64,000 bases of DNA. Source: Aureimonas endophytica. Lineage in GTDB: Bacteria; Pseudomonadota; Alphaproteobacteria; Rhizobiales; Rhizobiaceae. The translations under genes and the position numbers were made by a program. Shown here one piece after another: positions 34,600 through 43,999 of this stretch; within the stretch, counting starts at the first letter, position 1, and each line of letters begins with the position of its first letter. The stretch is taken from contig NZ_BMIQ01000001.1 of assembly GCF_014642635.1 (NCBI RefSeq), positions 992,001-1,056,000 on the forward strand, in the 5' to 3' direction. The notes below the pieces were generated by a model. The model did no database searches. It had not been told where the DNA came from and saw only the letters and a program-made list of their open reading frames with translations.

Positions 34600-35750
34600 T
34601 CGATCGTCCCGCTGGCGCCGAGACCGAGCGTCGCGGCGAAGTCCTCGATGGCGCCCCGCTCCGCCGTGCCGTCGGCGAAGGCCTGCCGCGCCTGCCGATA
34701 GGCGTCGCGGGCAAGGTCCTGCTTGCCGAGCACGGCATAGGAGCGCATCAGCCGCTTCCAGCCTTCGGCATCGTTCGGGGCGGATTTCAGGCGATCGGCC
34801 AGCCCCGCCACCATTCCCTCGATCATCGCGGCGCGGTCCGCCGGCGCCATGTCCTCGGCGGCCGCGACATCCGCCGGCGCCGGGCCGGGCGCGGACGGCG
34901 GCGCGGGCGCGGTCCCGCCGCCGAGCTTCGCCTCGGCATCGGCATAGGCGAGCCGCGCCGTCGCCATCCAGGGCGCATCCGGCGGCCCCCGGTCGAGGAT
35001 CTCCTTCCAGGCGGGCGCCGCCTCGGCGGGCTTGTCGGCCTGCGAGAGCTGCAGCGCCAGGAAGAACCGGGCCGACGGATTGTTCGGATCGAGCCGCAGC
35101 GCGGTCGCGAAGGCCCGCTGCGCCTCCACCGTGACCTCGCCGCCCGCGACTTGGGTCAGCGCCTCGCCGAGCATGGCCTCGCGTTCCGAGGTCGAGCCGA
35201 GGAGGCGGATCGCATGGGTGGCGGCGGTGACGGCGCGGTCCGCCCGGCCCGTCTGGAGATAGACCGGCAGGAGCATGTCCCAGCCCTTGCCGTCCTCGGG
35301 ATGATCGCGAAGCCGCGCCTCCGCCTTGGCGACCAGCGTCTCGATGTCGAGATCCGGGCGGTGGAGATCGAGCCGGGCCGCGAGCGGCAGATCGGGCTCG
35401 TCCGGCGCGCCGAGGCGCGGATAGAGCGCCGCCGGCACGCCGACGAGAAGCAGGAAGCCGAGAAGGATCGCGAACCAGGGCCTCCGGGCCGGCGCCGGTG
35501 CGTTTCTCGACCGTTCGGCCTCGCCGACGGCCTTCAGCAGGCGGCGACCGATCTCGGCGCGGGCGCCCGCCTCCTCGTCGGGCGGGATCGCGCCGCGCTC
35601 GGCATCCTTGCGCAATTCGCGGAGCTGCGCGCCATAGACCTCGGCATCGTGCTCGGCACGCGACGGCGCCGCCCGCTCCCGGCCGAAGAGCGGCCAGAGG
35701 ATCGCGGCGCCGACCAGCGCGAGAAGAAGAAACGCGACGAACCAGAACAA
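34596..35750 (-). CDS. ccmI: Cytochrome c biogenesis protein CcmI/CycH
   Basis: This 384-residue membrane protein has two N-terminal helices (VAFLLLALVGAAILWPLFG and WFAILLGFLLLVGVPAALYP) separated by a cytoplasmic zipper-like loop (GAQLRELRKDAERGAIPPDE). A periplasmic TPR domain follows (for example NNPSARFFLALQLSQADKPAEA) and binds apocytochrome. The only usable start in frame is a TTG at 35750 with a poor ribosome site, so the start is uncertain. It is the first gene of the ccmI-ccmE-ccmF-ccmH operon. Confidence 0.92.
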   Translation of the reverse strand: MFWFVAFLLLALVGAAILWPLFGRERAAPSRAEHDAEVYGAQLRELRKDAERGAIPPDEEAGARAEIGRRLLKAVGEAERSRNAPAPARRPWFAILLGFLLLVGVPAALYPRLGAPDEPDLPLAARLDLHRPDLDIETLVAKAEARLRDHPEDGKGWDMLLPVYLQTGRADRAVTAATHAIRLLGSTSEREAMLGEALTQVAGGEVTVEAQRAFATALRLDPNNPSARFFLALQLSQADKPAEAAPAWKEILDRGPPDAPWMATARLAYADAEAKLGGGTAPAPPSAPGPAPADVAAAEDMAPADRAAMIEGMVAGLADRLKSAPNDAEGWKRLMRSYAVLGKQDLARDAYRQARQAFADGTAERGAIEDFAATLGLGASGTIE

Positions 35751-35852
35751 TGCCTTGCGCCCATGTTCACCGCACGGACCAGGGCGCGGCGCCTCGTCTT
35801 ATCCTATAGGAGGCGGCATGGCGCGCCCATTCAAAGCCGTGTCAGAAAGTCG

Positions 35853-36260
35853 CTAGACGACGATCCTCCAATTGCCGTCCTCGCCCCGGCAGGCCGTGCC
35901 GAGCTGCTTCCAGGATTTCGCCCCGTCGAGCAGCGTATGGGTGAAGCCGCGACAGTCCTGCGAGCCGATGCGATAGAGCTGGGTCGGCATGACCTGGCCG
36001 TGCCACCGCCCCTCGCTCCAGGCGATTTCGCGCCCGGCGGGCGAAAATTGCAAGGCCTGGAACTCGGCCTCGATCGCCTTCCGCCGCGCGTCGCCGCGCA
36101 GATGCACGTCCTTGATCTGGCCGACGAGGCCGTCGCCCAGCGCCAGCGCCCCTTCCGGCAGAGGCACGCTCGGCGCGCCGAGACCCAGCCCGAGCGAGGC
36201 GCAGCCCGAAAGGCCCGTCAGGAGGGCAAGGGAAAGACAAAGGCCGAACCTGTTCTGCAT
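35853..36260 (-). CDS. Small outer-membrane lipoprotein, surface-antigen-like
   Basis: This 135-residue protein has a lipoprotein signal peptide with lipobox LSGC at residues 18-21 (MQNRFGLCLSLALLTGLSGC). The rest is a compact domain ending CRGFTHTLLDGAKSWKQLGT and ACRGEDGNWRIV, like the C-terminal domain of Rickettsia 17-kDa-antigen-type surface lipoproteins. Two Cys could form a disulfide. It stands between feuQ and ccmI on the same strand. Function unknown. Confidence 0.8.
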   Translation of the reverse strand: MQNRFGLCLSLALLTGLSGCASLGLGLGAPSVPLPEGALALGDGLVGQIKDVHLRGDARRKAIEAEFQALQFSPAGREIAWSEGRWHGQVMPTQLYRIGSQDCRGFTHTLLDGAKSWKQLGTACRGEDGNWRIVV

Positions 36261-36319
36261 GGTCGCTTCAACCCGTGGCCCGCCGCGCCGCGGCGCGCCG
36301 CCGGCAGGTCACTCGACAT

Positions 36320-37708
36320 CTAGGAGAGTCGGTCGCCAGACGCCAGCGGCAGACGGATCACAGCGCGGAGCCCGCCAAGCGGCGAGCGCGACAGCACCAG
36401 GGCGCCCCGGTATTCGGCGGCGAGATCCGACACGATCGAGAGGCCGAGCCCGCTGCCGGGCTTGCGCTCGTCGAGCCGCCGACCGCGCTTCACCGCCTCG
36501 GCCATCTGGTCCTCGGCGAGGCCCGCCCCGTCATCCTCGACGATCGTCTCGAAGAAGCCCGCCTCCGCCGAGGGCGCGAGACGGACGCCGACGCGGCTCG
36601 CCGCCCATTTCCCGGCATTCTCCAGAAGATTGCCGACCATCTCCTCATAGTCCTGCTGTTCGCCGGCGAAGACGGGACCGTCGCCTCCCCCACCCTCCTC
36701 CGGCCCCTCGATCGCGAGATCCGGATTGAGCTTGGCGACGACGCGCACGAGGCGGGTCAATGCAGGCCGCACCGCCGTGCGGAAGACCGCGCCCTCGCTC
36801 TGCGCCGCGACGCGGGCGCGATCGAGATAGTTCTGCACCTGCGCCTGCATGCGCTCGCTCTGCTCGGCGACGAGCCGTCCCGTCTCGCCGCCCATCGCCG
36901 CCGCCTCGTTCTTGAGGACGGCGAGCGGCGTCTTCAGCGAATGGGCGAGATTGCCGACCTGGGTGCGCGCCCGCTCCACGATGCGGCGATTGTTGTCGAT
37001 GAGGGCGTTCACCTCCACCGTCAACGGCCGGATCTCCACCGGGAAGCGGCCGACCAGGCGCTCCGCCCGGCCCGCCCGCACCTCGCCCAGCGCCCGGCGC
37101 ACGTTGCGAAGGGGACGCAGACCAAGAAGGATCGTCACGGCATTGATGACGATGGAGCCGAGTCCGAAGATGGCGAGATAGGAGGCGAGCGTCCGGTCGA
37201 AGCGCTGGATGTCGGCTTTCAGCAGGCTCGCATTGCCCATCACGCGGAAGCGCGCCGCGCGGTTGTCCTGGTCGAGCAGGATTTCCGTCTCGACGACGGT
37301 CAGCGCCTCGCCCTCGATGCCGCGCGCCGGATAGCTGCGGCGATAGGAGGTGTCGAAGGGCACGAGCGCCGGCGGCGGAGCGGGAATGTCGGCGGGCCCG
37401 AGCGAGATCGAGGCGAGCCGGCCCTTGAGATTGTCGCTCGCCGGCAGGACTTCCCAGTACCAGCCGGACAGCGGCTGCGAATAGCGCAGGTCCCCGAGAT
37501 CGGGCGAGCCGGTGAGATTGCCCTCGGGCGAGACGGAGACGCTGCTGACGATGTTGTAGAGCTGGGCGACGAGCAGGTCCTCGAAGCCGCGCGAGGCGGT
37601 CTGCGCATAGAGCGCCGAGATCACGCCGCCGATCACCACCATGGCGGCGACGACCCAGAGACTGGAAAAGGCGATGACGCGGACGGCGAGCCGGTCAAAT
37701 CCCGGCAT
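36320..37708 (-). CDS. feuQ: Sensor histidine kinase, FeuQ/PhoQ-like
   Basis: This 462-residue membrane kinase has helices at about 15-36 and 178-197 around a periplasmic sensor domain. HAMP follows (LRPLRNVRRALGEVRAGRAE), then HisKA with His256 in NLAHSLKTPLAVLKNEA, and HATPase_c (GNLLENAGKWA; DDGAGL; GSGLGLSIVSDLAAEY). The domain style (LAHSLKTPLAV) is that of alphaproteobacterial PhoQ/FeuQ kinases. It overlaps the feuP-like regulator by 14 bases. In Sinorhizobium FeuPQ controls osmoadaptation genes, including cyclic glucan export, and is linked to cycHJKL and degP, as here. Confidence 0.85.
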   Translation of the reverse strand: MPGFDRLAVRVIAFSSLWVVAAMVVIGGVISALYAQTASRGFEDLLVAQLYNIVSSVSVSPEGNLTGSPDLGDLRYSQPLSGWYWEVLPASDNLKGRLASISLGPADIPAPPPALVPFDTSYRRSYPARGIEGEALTVVETEILLDQDNRAARFRVMGNASLLKADIQRFDRTLASYLAIFGLGSIVINAVTILLGLRPLRNVRRALGEVRAGRAERLVGRFPVEIRPLTVEVNALIDNNRRIVERARTQVGNLAHSLKTPLAVLKNEAAAMGGETGRLVAEQSERMQAQVQNYLDRARVAAQSEGAVFRTAVRPALTRLVRVVAKLNPDLAIEGPEEGGGGDGPVFAGEQQDYEEMVGNLLENAGKWAASRVGVRLAPSAEAGFFETIVEDDGAGLAEDQMAEAVKRGRRLDERKPGSGLGLSIVSDLAAEYRGALVLSRSPLGGLRAVIRLPLASGDRLS

Positions 37709-38366
37709 CGTCGTCCCGCATGCGGTAGCCGAGGCCGCGCACCGTCTCGATGAGATCGAGGCCGATCTTCTTGCGCAACCGGCCGACGAAGACTTCGATC
37801 GTGTTGGAATCGCGGTCGAAATCCTGGTCGTAGAGATGCTCGATCAGTTCGGTGCGCGAGACGATCTGGCCCCGGTGATGCATCAGATAGGCGAGGAGCC
37901 GATATTCGTGCGAGGTAAGCTTCAGGAGCTGGCCGCCGACGCTCGCCTTCGAGGCGCGCGTGTCCAGGCTGAGCGGCCCGCAGCGGATCTCGGACGAGGC
38001 ATGGCCGGCGGCGCGCCGGATCAGCGCCCGCACGCGCGCCATCACCTCCTCGATATGGAAGGGCTTGGTGACGTAGTCGTCGGCGCCCGCGTCGATGCCG
38101 GCGACCTTGTCGCTCCAGCGGTCGCGGGCGGTGAGGATCAGCACCGGCATGTTGCGCCCGTCGCGGCGCCAGGCTTCGAGCACGCTGATGCCGTCCTTCT
38201 TCGGCAGGCCGACATCGAGCACCACCGCGTCATAGGGTTCGGTATCGCCGAGGAAATGGCCCTCCTCGCCGTCGAAGGCCCGGTCGACCACGTAGCCGGC
38301 CTCCGCGACGGCGTCGCAGAGCTGGCGGTTGAGATTCGGGTCGTCCTCGACGATCAGAATGCGCAT
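37695..38366 (-). CDS. feuP: OmpR-family response regulator, FeuP-like
   Basis: This 223-residue regulator has a receiver domain (MRILIVEDDPNLNRQ; phosphoacceptor Asp in VVLDVGLPKKDG; TKPFHIEE) and a winged-helix domain (LTSHEYRLLAYLMHHRGQIV; NTIEVFVGRLRKKIGLDLIE; TVRGLGYRM). The ATG at 38366 opens the conserved domain; upstream in-frame sequence to 38453 belongs to the preceding small gene's strand region and looks non-coding. Together with the kinase and the upstream small periplasmic protein it forms a FeuN-FeuP-FeuQ arrangement. Confidence 0.88.
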   Translation of the reverse strand: MRILIVEDDPNLNRQLCDAVAEAGYVVDRAFDGEEGHFLGDTEPYDAVVLDVGLPKKDGISVLEAWRRDGRNMPVLILTARDRWSDKVAGIDAGADDYVTKPFHIEEVMARVRALIRRAAGHASSEIRCGPLSLDTRASKASVGGQLLKLTSHEYRLLAYLMHHRGQIVSRTELIEHLYDQDFDRDSNTIEVFVGRLRKKIGLDLIETVRGLGYRMRDDDAGI

Positions 38367-38406
38367 AAGGGGCTTCGCTTCCGTCCTGGCCGTTCCGGGT
38401 CGCCTG

Positions 38407-38676
38407 CTATTGCGGCAGAACGACGGTCTGCTTGCGCGGACGCCCGCCGCCATCGGCGGGGATCAGCACGGTGACGACGCAGACCGTCCGCCCGCCATCG
38501 TTGCGGCTGGACACGGTGAGGACGCGCCCGCCCGTCTTCGCCGCCGCGTCGGCGGCGGCCTGCGAGCAGTCGGCCGCCGCGGCGAAGCGCAGCGCCGCCT
38601 CGTCCTCGGCTCTCGTCGCGCCCGCCGGCGCCAAGAGGGCGGCGGCAAGACCGAGAATCAGCATCCGATACGTCAT
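38407..38676 (-). CDS. feuN: Small periplasmic protein upstream of feuPQ, FeuN-like
   Basis: This 89-residue protein has a signal peptide (MTYRMLILGLAAALLAPAGATRAE) and a small periplasmic domain with two Cys (AADCSQAA, RTVCVVTVLIP). It lies 40 bases upstream of feuP on the same strand. In Sinorhizobium a small periplasmic inhibitor, FeuN, is encoded upstream of feuPQ and restrains FeuQ. Size, export signal and position fit; the assignment is by synteny, not by a motif I can prove. The ATG at 38676 has GGA 6 bases upstream; an ATG at 38691 is possible. Confidence 0.65.
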   Translation of the reverse strand: MTYRMLILGLAAALLAPAGATRAEDEAALRFAAAADCSQAAADAAAKTGGRVLTVSSRNDGGRTVCVVTVLIPADGGGRPRKQTVVLPQ

Positions 38677-38738
38677 CTTGGTTCCGATCATAGGGTGCGG
38701 ATCGGTTTTCGCCCATCCGCCGTGAACCCGGCATGAAT

Positions 38739-38766
38739 GGAGGCGGAAGCGCTTGGCTCCGCCTCC
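38739..38766 (-). terminator. Hairpin terminator-like element at the end of the GTA remnant
   Basis: GGAGGCGGA (38739-38747) pairs perfectly with TCCGCCTCC (38758-38766) around a 10-base loop. It starts 6 bases beyond the stop codon of the 68-residue membrane protein gene. The following minus-strand bases are only weakly T-rich, so efficiency is uncertain. Confidence 0.5.
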
Positions 38767-38772
38767 CGTTCC

Positions 38773-38979
38773 TCAGGCGATGCGGCGATCGGCGGCGAGC
38801 CGGCCGAGGATCGCGACGACGGCGCCGAGTGCCGCGATCGCGTCCGGGATCGCGGCGGCGAGATCGCCGCCCGTCGCCGCGTCGATCCTCACGCCGAACA
38901 TACCGGCCAGCGCCGCCCCCAAGGCGACGACGCCGCCCCAGATGGTCTTCGAGCGATACCAGGTCTTCTCGTCGAGCAT
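38773..38979 (-). CDS. Small membrane protein downstream of GTA tail gene
   Basis: This 68-residue protein begins MLDEKTWYRSKTIWGGVVAL and has two hydrophobic segments (WGGVVALGAALAGMFGV and AIAALGAVVAILGRLA). AAAGGAGAA precedes the ATG. Similar holin-like proteins often close GTA or prophage tail operons in Hyphomicrobiales. It starts 11 bases after the g15 stop, so it is cotranscribed with that gene. A holin role is inference. Confidence 0.75.
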   Translation of the reverse strand: MLDEKTWYRSKTIWGGVVALGAALAGMFGVRIDAATGGDLAAAIPDAIAALGAVVAILGRLAADRRIA

Positions 38980-38990
38980 GGGTTCTCCTT

Positions 38991-41900
38991 TCACGAAACG
39001 AAGGCGGCGGGCCTTGCGAAGACCTTCCGCCTTTCGCCGCCGGCACCATGCCGGAGGCTGAACTGGGCGACGCGGATGTCGAGACGCGCCGGCAGGGCGC
39101 CGAAAAAGGCGCGCTGGTCCGCCGCCGAAAGCGCGAGAGCGGGCGCGTCGGATTCGCGAACCATCTCGCGCCCCGTGCCATCCGCGATCGTGACGCGATA
39201 GCGCTCGATCTCCTCGCCGAGCGGCACGTCGAGCCCGTCCCAGCCGTCGCCGCCGATCCGCGTCCGGCGGATCCAGGCGATCACGGCCGCGCCGTCCGCC
39301 TGGAACGCGCAGCGCAGATGGACGGGCGAGAGCGGCCGCACGGCGCGACGTCCGAGACGCGCGCTCGACCGGACCACCGCCGGATCGTCCAGCGTATAGC
39401 CGGCCGGCGCGATACGCCATTCGATCGCCATGCCGATCTCAGCTGCCTTCAGGCCGATCGGCTCGGCCGCCCCGTCGAGCAGCACGAAGGGCGCGCCGGC
39501 CTCCGCGCCGGCCGCCATCGCGTCCTCCGTTCCGCCCTGGGCCCGGACGAGGCCGCGCAGCCGAAAGCGCATCGGCTCCCGTTCCTCGGCGCTTTCGAAC
39601 TGGAGGAGTTCCCATTCGCCGTTCCGAGCCTGCACCGCCGCGAGATTGCCGCCGGCGAGAAGCGCCGCGCGGGTGATCGAGAACAGCGCGCCGCGATCGA
39701 GCCGCACCTCGAAGGCCGCACCGGCGGCGCGCAGGCCCTCCGCGCCGGCGGGCAGCGGGGCGACGAGGGCTCCCGTCATCGCCGGGCGGGTGACGATCCG
39801 CCGATCGGTGAAAGCCTCGCCGCCGATCGAGGCGTCGACGGCGAGCCGCGTGAAGGGTTCGGCGAAGCAGGCGATCCGGGCCGCCTCTTCCGGCTGCGCC
39901 GCCTCGCCGAGCGGCAGGTCGAGAAAGAGCACCTTCGGCCGCGAGGCGATGGCGGGAGCGTTCGCGGCGGGCAGCGAGGCCGGCACATCCTCGCCGGGCC
40001 GCGTGCCATAGGCCGCGCCACCCGCCGCCGGCAGCCGCCGCGCCTCGACGCGGCGCGTCTCTCCATCCTCGATCCGCGTCACCAGCCAGCGACCCGGCTG
40101 GCCGGAAAGCGCCACCACGTCGCCCGGCTCGACGGCGATCGCGGTGGGCGCTAGGGCGAAGCGGGCCGTCTCCTGCGCCGCCACCGCGAGATTCAGCATA
40201 GAACCGGCGAAATGGCGTGCCGCCTCCTCGTCGAGCACCACCGGCAGGTCGAGCATGTCTTTCATCGGAAACGGCCGACCGACGCGCAGCGCCTCGGCCG
40301 TCGCCGGCTGATAGGCGCGCGCCGGATCGAGAAAGCCGACCACGACCTCCTCCACCACCTCGCTCGCCTCCGCCCGCCGCAGCTCCAGCGGCGCGGCGTC
40401 GCCGCTGGCTTCAGCGAGAGCGTCAAGCCGGCCGTCGAGACCGCGCGAGGCGAGCGAGCGGAAGACGAGGCGACCGGCCTCGGCGCGCGCGACGAGGCCG
40501 CAAAGGCGCAGAAGCTCCTCGAGCTCGGATCGCGCCGAGCCCGCTCCGGTCGCGACATAGCCGCCGATCAGCGCGTCGACGCCCTCGACGTCGAGGGCGG
40601 TGACGCCATGGTCGCGCAGAAGGGCCGCGATGAGCCCATCCATGGGCGCCGAACCGAGACGCCCCGTCAGCCAATGGCCCCGGCGCCAGTTGCCGCCGTC
40701 GCTCCAGATCGCCCCACGGGCCGGAAAGGCCGGATAGGGCCGCGCGTCCCAGGTCCAGAGATGGATGGCGGAAGGCTCGACCATCCGCCCGCCATAGATC
40801 GGCGAGACCGGGTTGGCGGCCTCCACAAAGCCGCGCGCCGCCGGGTCCCAATAGCCGAGATGGGCGTCCAGGACACGCCGCTGGATCAGGTCGTCGCGTC
40901 GCCCCTCGGAGAAATACGGCAGTTCGCTTTCCGACGATTTCGGATCGACGAAGACGTTCGGCTGGTTGGCGCCCTTGTCGACCGCCGGGCAACCGAGCTC
41001 GGTGAACCAGATCGGCTTGCCGCGCGGCTGCCAGGGCGTCGGCCGGGCCTGTTCCACCCCGCCGCGCCGCTCGAAATGCGCGTTCTCCCACCAGGAGCGG
41101 ATATCCTTCGGGCGGAAGAGCCAGGGCTTGCCGAGCCCGTCGGTGATCGGCCTGCGTCGGCCGGCCCGCCGGTCGGCATCGCTCTCGTAGAACCAGTCGA
41201 AATATTCGCCGCCCGCGATGGCCTGGCGCAGCGCCGCCGGCTCGTAGGCGCCGGGCTCGCCGTCCCGCGCATCGGCCAGCGGCAAGTAGTTGTCGATGCC
41301 GACCATGCCGATCGCCGGATGCGCCCAGAGCGGATCGAGATTGAAGAAGATGTCGCCGGATCCGTCATCCGGCTGGTAGCCGAAATATTCGCTCCAGTCG
41401 GCGCCATAGGTCAGCTTCGCCTCCGGCAGCACCGCCGCCACGTCGGCGGCGAGCGCGCAGAGCGCGTCGACGAAGGGAAAGCGCCCGGCAGCGTCCCGGA
41501 TGCGCGTCAGGCCCCGCAGCTCCGAGCCGATCAGAAAGGCGTCGACCCCGCCCGCGAGCTTCGCGAGATGCGCCTGATGCAGGACCATCCGGCGATAGGA
41601 CCATTCCACCGGGCCGGCATAGGCGACCTCGCCTCCCTCGATCGAGAAGTCCTCTGGCCGCGCCGTGCCGACGAAGCGGGCGATGGCGGCGCCGGCCGGC
41701 GCCGTGCCGTCCGGCGTTCCCAGCCGGCCCGTCGCGATGTCGAGCGTGATCCGCCCGCGCCAGGGATAGGCGGCCTGCCGTTCCGCGCCATAGGGGTCGG
41801 GAAGGTCGTTCTCCGCCGGCACGTCCATGAGGATGAAGGGATAGTAGGTTACCTTCAGCCCGCGCGATTTCAGGTCGCGGATGGCGCGGACGGTGCCCGC

Positions 41901-42494
41901 GTCGCTCGGCGTCCCGCCATAGGCCGGGCCGCCGCCATGCCGGCTGACGAGATGGGCCGCCTCGCGCCCGGTCGGCCCGACGTGCCAGGGCACCGTCTCG
42001 TCGCGCGCGGCCGTCTCGACGCCGGGGCGGATCGCGCAGGAACCGGCGCGCAGATCCGTGCCGAACCAGGAGACGACGAGCGCCGCCCGTTCCAATCGCG
42101 GACAGAGCGCCGTCAGCTCGTCCAGCGAGGCCGCGAAGTCGCTGGCCCCGTGCAGGATGTTGCGGTTGAGCAGCCGGTCCTCGCCAGGGCGAAGGCGCTC
42201 GCGCACCGGTTCGGGATCGAGCCCGTGTTCGCTCGCGCCGGGAATGATCGTCACGGCCCGGATCGCCCGTTCCAGCTCGCCGACCGGCCGCAGCACCTCG
42301 CAGGAGAATTGCGGAATGCGGTTGCCCCAGGTCTCCAGCGGCAGGTGCTCGAAGACGAGATAGGCGAGACCGCGATAGGCGGGCGCATTGCCGATCCCCT
42401 GCTTCGCCTCGATCAAGGGATCGGGCCGCTGCGCCTCGTCGCCGACATGGAGGCGGAAGACGAGGTTCGAAAGATCGAGTTCCTCGCCATCCGC
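38991..42494 (-). pseudogene. GTA TIM-barrel tail protein (g15-like), 5' end missing
   Basis: This 1167-codon open frame matches the large baseplate or host-recognition tail protein of gene transfer agents (Rhodobacter capsulatus ORFg15 type). An N-terminal segment (ADGEELDLSNLVFRLHVGDE, GNAPAYRGLAYLVFEHLPL) is followed by a glycoside-hydrolase-like TIM barrel (FIGSELRGLTRIRD; YGADWSEYFGY; WFTELGCPAVDKG) and the tail-assembly domain. In full-length relatives the WADGEELDL motif is preceded by about 130 residues. Here homology stops exactly before the Ala codon, and the next upstream codon is TAG (42495-42497). The N-terminus is lost and no proper start remains; a TTG at 42416 is unlikely to be functional. 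The breakpoint marks the edge of the element to the right. Confidence 0.85.
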
Positions 42495-42495
42495 C

Positions 42496-42838
42496 TATTC
42501 AAGCCAATAACGCGTTGTTTTACCGCACAATTTAGCTAGGACGGCAGAACCTTCCCCACTTCTCTCCCCACTCTTGTGCGGCGCTGCGCTTGGCTTCGAG
42601 GTCAAAAGGGCGGGCTGGAGTTTGCATTAAGGAGGTACGGGTTCTGAAATCTCTTGCGCGAATTTCTATTTTTTAGGTGTACCGGGTGTACCGGTGTACC
42701 AAAGGCGTTCAAACCCTTGTGACAAAGGGGTTTGCGCCATCTGAATAGCGGTACACCTTTCTGTTCCCTGAGGTGTACCGGGTGTACCAGTTCAGATCCC
42801 ATGTACGCCTGTCCAAATTTCCTCGCCCTTTTGGCTTC
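42496..42838. other. Gene-free left edge of the inserted element
   Basis: This 343-base stretch has no convincing gene. It is AT-richer than the chromosome on its left and carries the GGTGTACC repeat cluster (42675-42788). It begins where homology to the GTA gene ends. A frame of 66 codons on the minus strand (42602-42802) is only a translation of the repeats. Confidence 0.6.
42675..42788. repeat. Cluster of GGTGTACC repeats (iteron-like)
   Basis: The octamer GGTGTACC occurs at 42676-42683, 42685-42692, 42693-42700, 42772-42779 and 42781-42788, and inverted (GGTACACC) at 42750-42757. An 18-base unit AGGTGTACCGGGTGTACC is present twice as an exact direct repeat (42675-42692 and 42771-42788). 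Spacing and clustering resemble iterons of a replication origin or multiple operator sites. The site lies at the element's left edge. Role unproven. Confidence 0.75.
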
Positions 42839-43063
42839 TCAGGTGTCGGAGGACTGGGCCGGTTGGCGGCCTGAGGCTTCCTTGGCAGCGAGCTCTTCGA
42901 GATACAGTCTGCGCTCGTTCTCCCAAAACTTCGTGGCGCCTGGGGGCCAGGTCGTCGGGTCCGTGATGCAGATCACGTAATCCATCCGCCCTCGGTGCGG
43001 CGGCGGCACAATCCGCTTCGGCCTCTCGCCATTCGATATCTGCTTGAAATTCGGCCGCTGCAT
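42839..43063 (-). CDS. Small hypothetical protein
   Basis: This 74-residue protein contains MDYVICITDPTTWPPGATKF and ENERRLYLEELAAKEASGR, which reads like real coding sequence with a helical end. The ATG at 43063 has GAGGTG about 8 bases upstream. The longer frame to 43597 is a shadow of the opposite strand. Not recognised; the first gene inside the element on this side. Confidence 0.5.
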   Translation of the reverse strand: MQRPNFKQISNGERPKRIVPPPHRGRMDYVICITDPTTWPPGATKFWENERRLYLEELAAKEASGRQPAQSSDT

Positions 43064-43267
43064 GCCCCGACACCTCGCGCGGATCTCCAGCCGTGAAGTC
43101 GCGGCGGAGATCCCTTCGAAGGATAACCGAGAGTACCTTTCCTGAGCACTGCCGTTTGGGCATGCGTGGCGAGCTTCAGCGCCTCGCATCGGCCTGCGAC
43201 GGATTGGCATTTGCCATCCTTCCGGCCGGCGTCCAGACAGCGCCACCCAATTCCTGCCGAGCCATTC

Positions 43268-43510
43268 ATGCCGCTTCGCCTCGCCGATCTCTCCCCCATG
43301 CAGATCCGCACCCTTGCGCATCTCGATGACGGCCATCCTCATGCGGACAGCGTGGGCCTCCAACTCGGCCAGGAGGACGGGGCCTGGCTTGAGGCGGCCG
43401 ACAGTCTTCAGACGCTCGGGCTCGCGGAACTGTCCTTCGGCTGGCAGGGGGTATTCTGGCTGCGCCTCACGCCGGCCGGCCGGTCGATGCTGATGGGGCG
43501 ATCCGCCTGA
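43268..43510 (+). CDS. Small winged-helix-like hypothetical protein
   Basis: This 80-residue protein (MPLRLADLSPMQIRTLAHLD at the start, SFGWQGVFWLRLTPAGRSML at the end) has the outline of a small winged helix: helices then a LTPAG beta-wing ending. It might bind DNA. ATG at 43268 has no strong ribosome site. It is on the opposite strand to its left neighbour. Not recognised. Confidence 0.5.
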   Translation: MPLRLADLSPMQIRTLAHLDDGHPHADSVGLQLGQEDGAWLEAADSLQTLGLAELSFGWQGVFWLRLTPAGRSMLMGRSA

Positions 43511-43999
43511 GCCTCGCGCGCGATACGGCTTCCAAAAACTCAGCGGCCCGTCCTCTCGGCGACGGCCCCGGAGCGCTGGGACCTCACGGTTCGACAATTA
43601 CACTCCATGACGCGCAGGCACACGCATGCGCGTACTGGTCGCAGAACTCGGGCTCTATCCGCTCATTCCCGCTCATCGAGCCCTGGCGAGAAATAGACCC
43701 CATGACGCGCGGGCGGGCGTCGCGTGGGCGCGCCGCTGCGGCGTGAGAGTGTCGACACGCTGCGCCAGCACGGCGAGGTCGGCAAGGAGTTCCTGGAGGA
43801 ACAAATTTCGGTGTTCGCAGACACAATGCGCCTACTTTTCAAACGAAATTTCAACGCTTAAGAACGCTAATCAACCTGACAATGCAGAGCATGGGACAGG
43901 TCAGCTTTTGAGGGCCTGAAACTGCTTCTCGGCGAAGGGACGTTCAAGGAGATCGCACGCGGTCTCAAAGGGCATGCCGAGGGCCTCGGGCTCTTGGGA
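43511..43999. other. Stretch without a convincing gene
   Basis: Frames in both directions here have skewed composition (Arg/Ala/Cys-rich) and no supporting start sites. An open frame without a good start precedes the next gene from about 43910 (reading EGLKLLLGEGTFKEIARGLKG), so the neighbouring small membrane protein may have lost its true N-terminus or begin at a rare start codon. Nothing else was seen. Confidence 0.5.

Noticed and set aside
40212-42539. A 775-codon rightward frame opposite the GTA tail gene
   Set aside because: Antisense shadow; the minus strand carries clear GTA TIM-barrel motifs.
42602-42802. A 66-codon frame reading repeated VHPVHL
   Set aside because: The repeated residues are simply the translation of the GGTGTACC DNA repeats; no sign of a real gene.
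43626-43919. A 97-codon rightward frame in the element's left part
   Set aside because: Arg/Ser/Cys-rich composition, no ribosome site and no partner; not supported.
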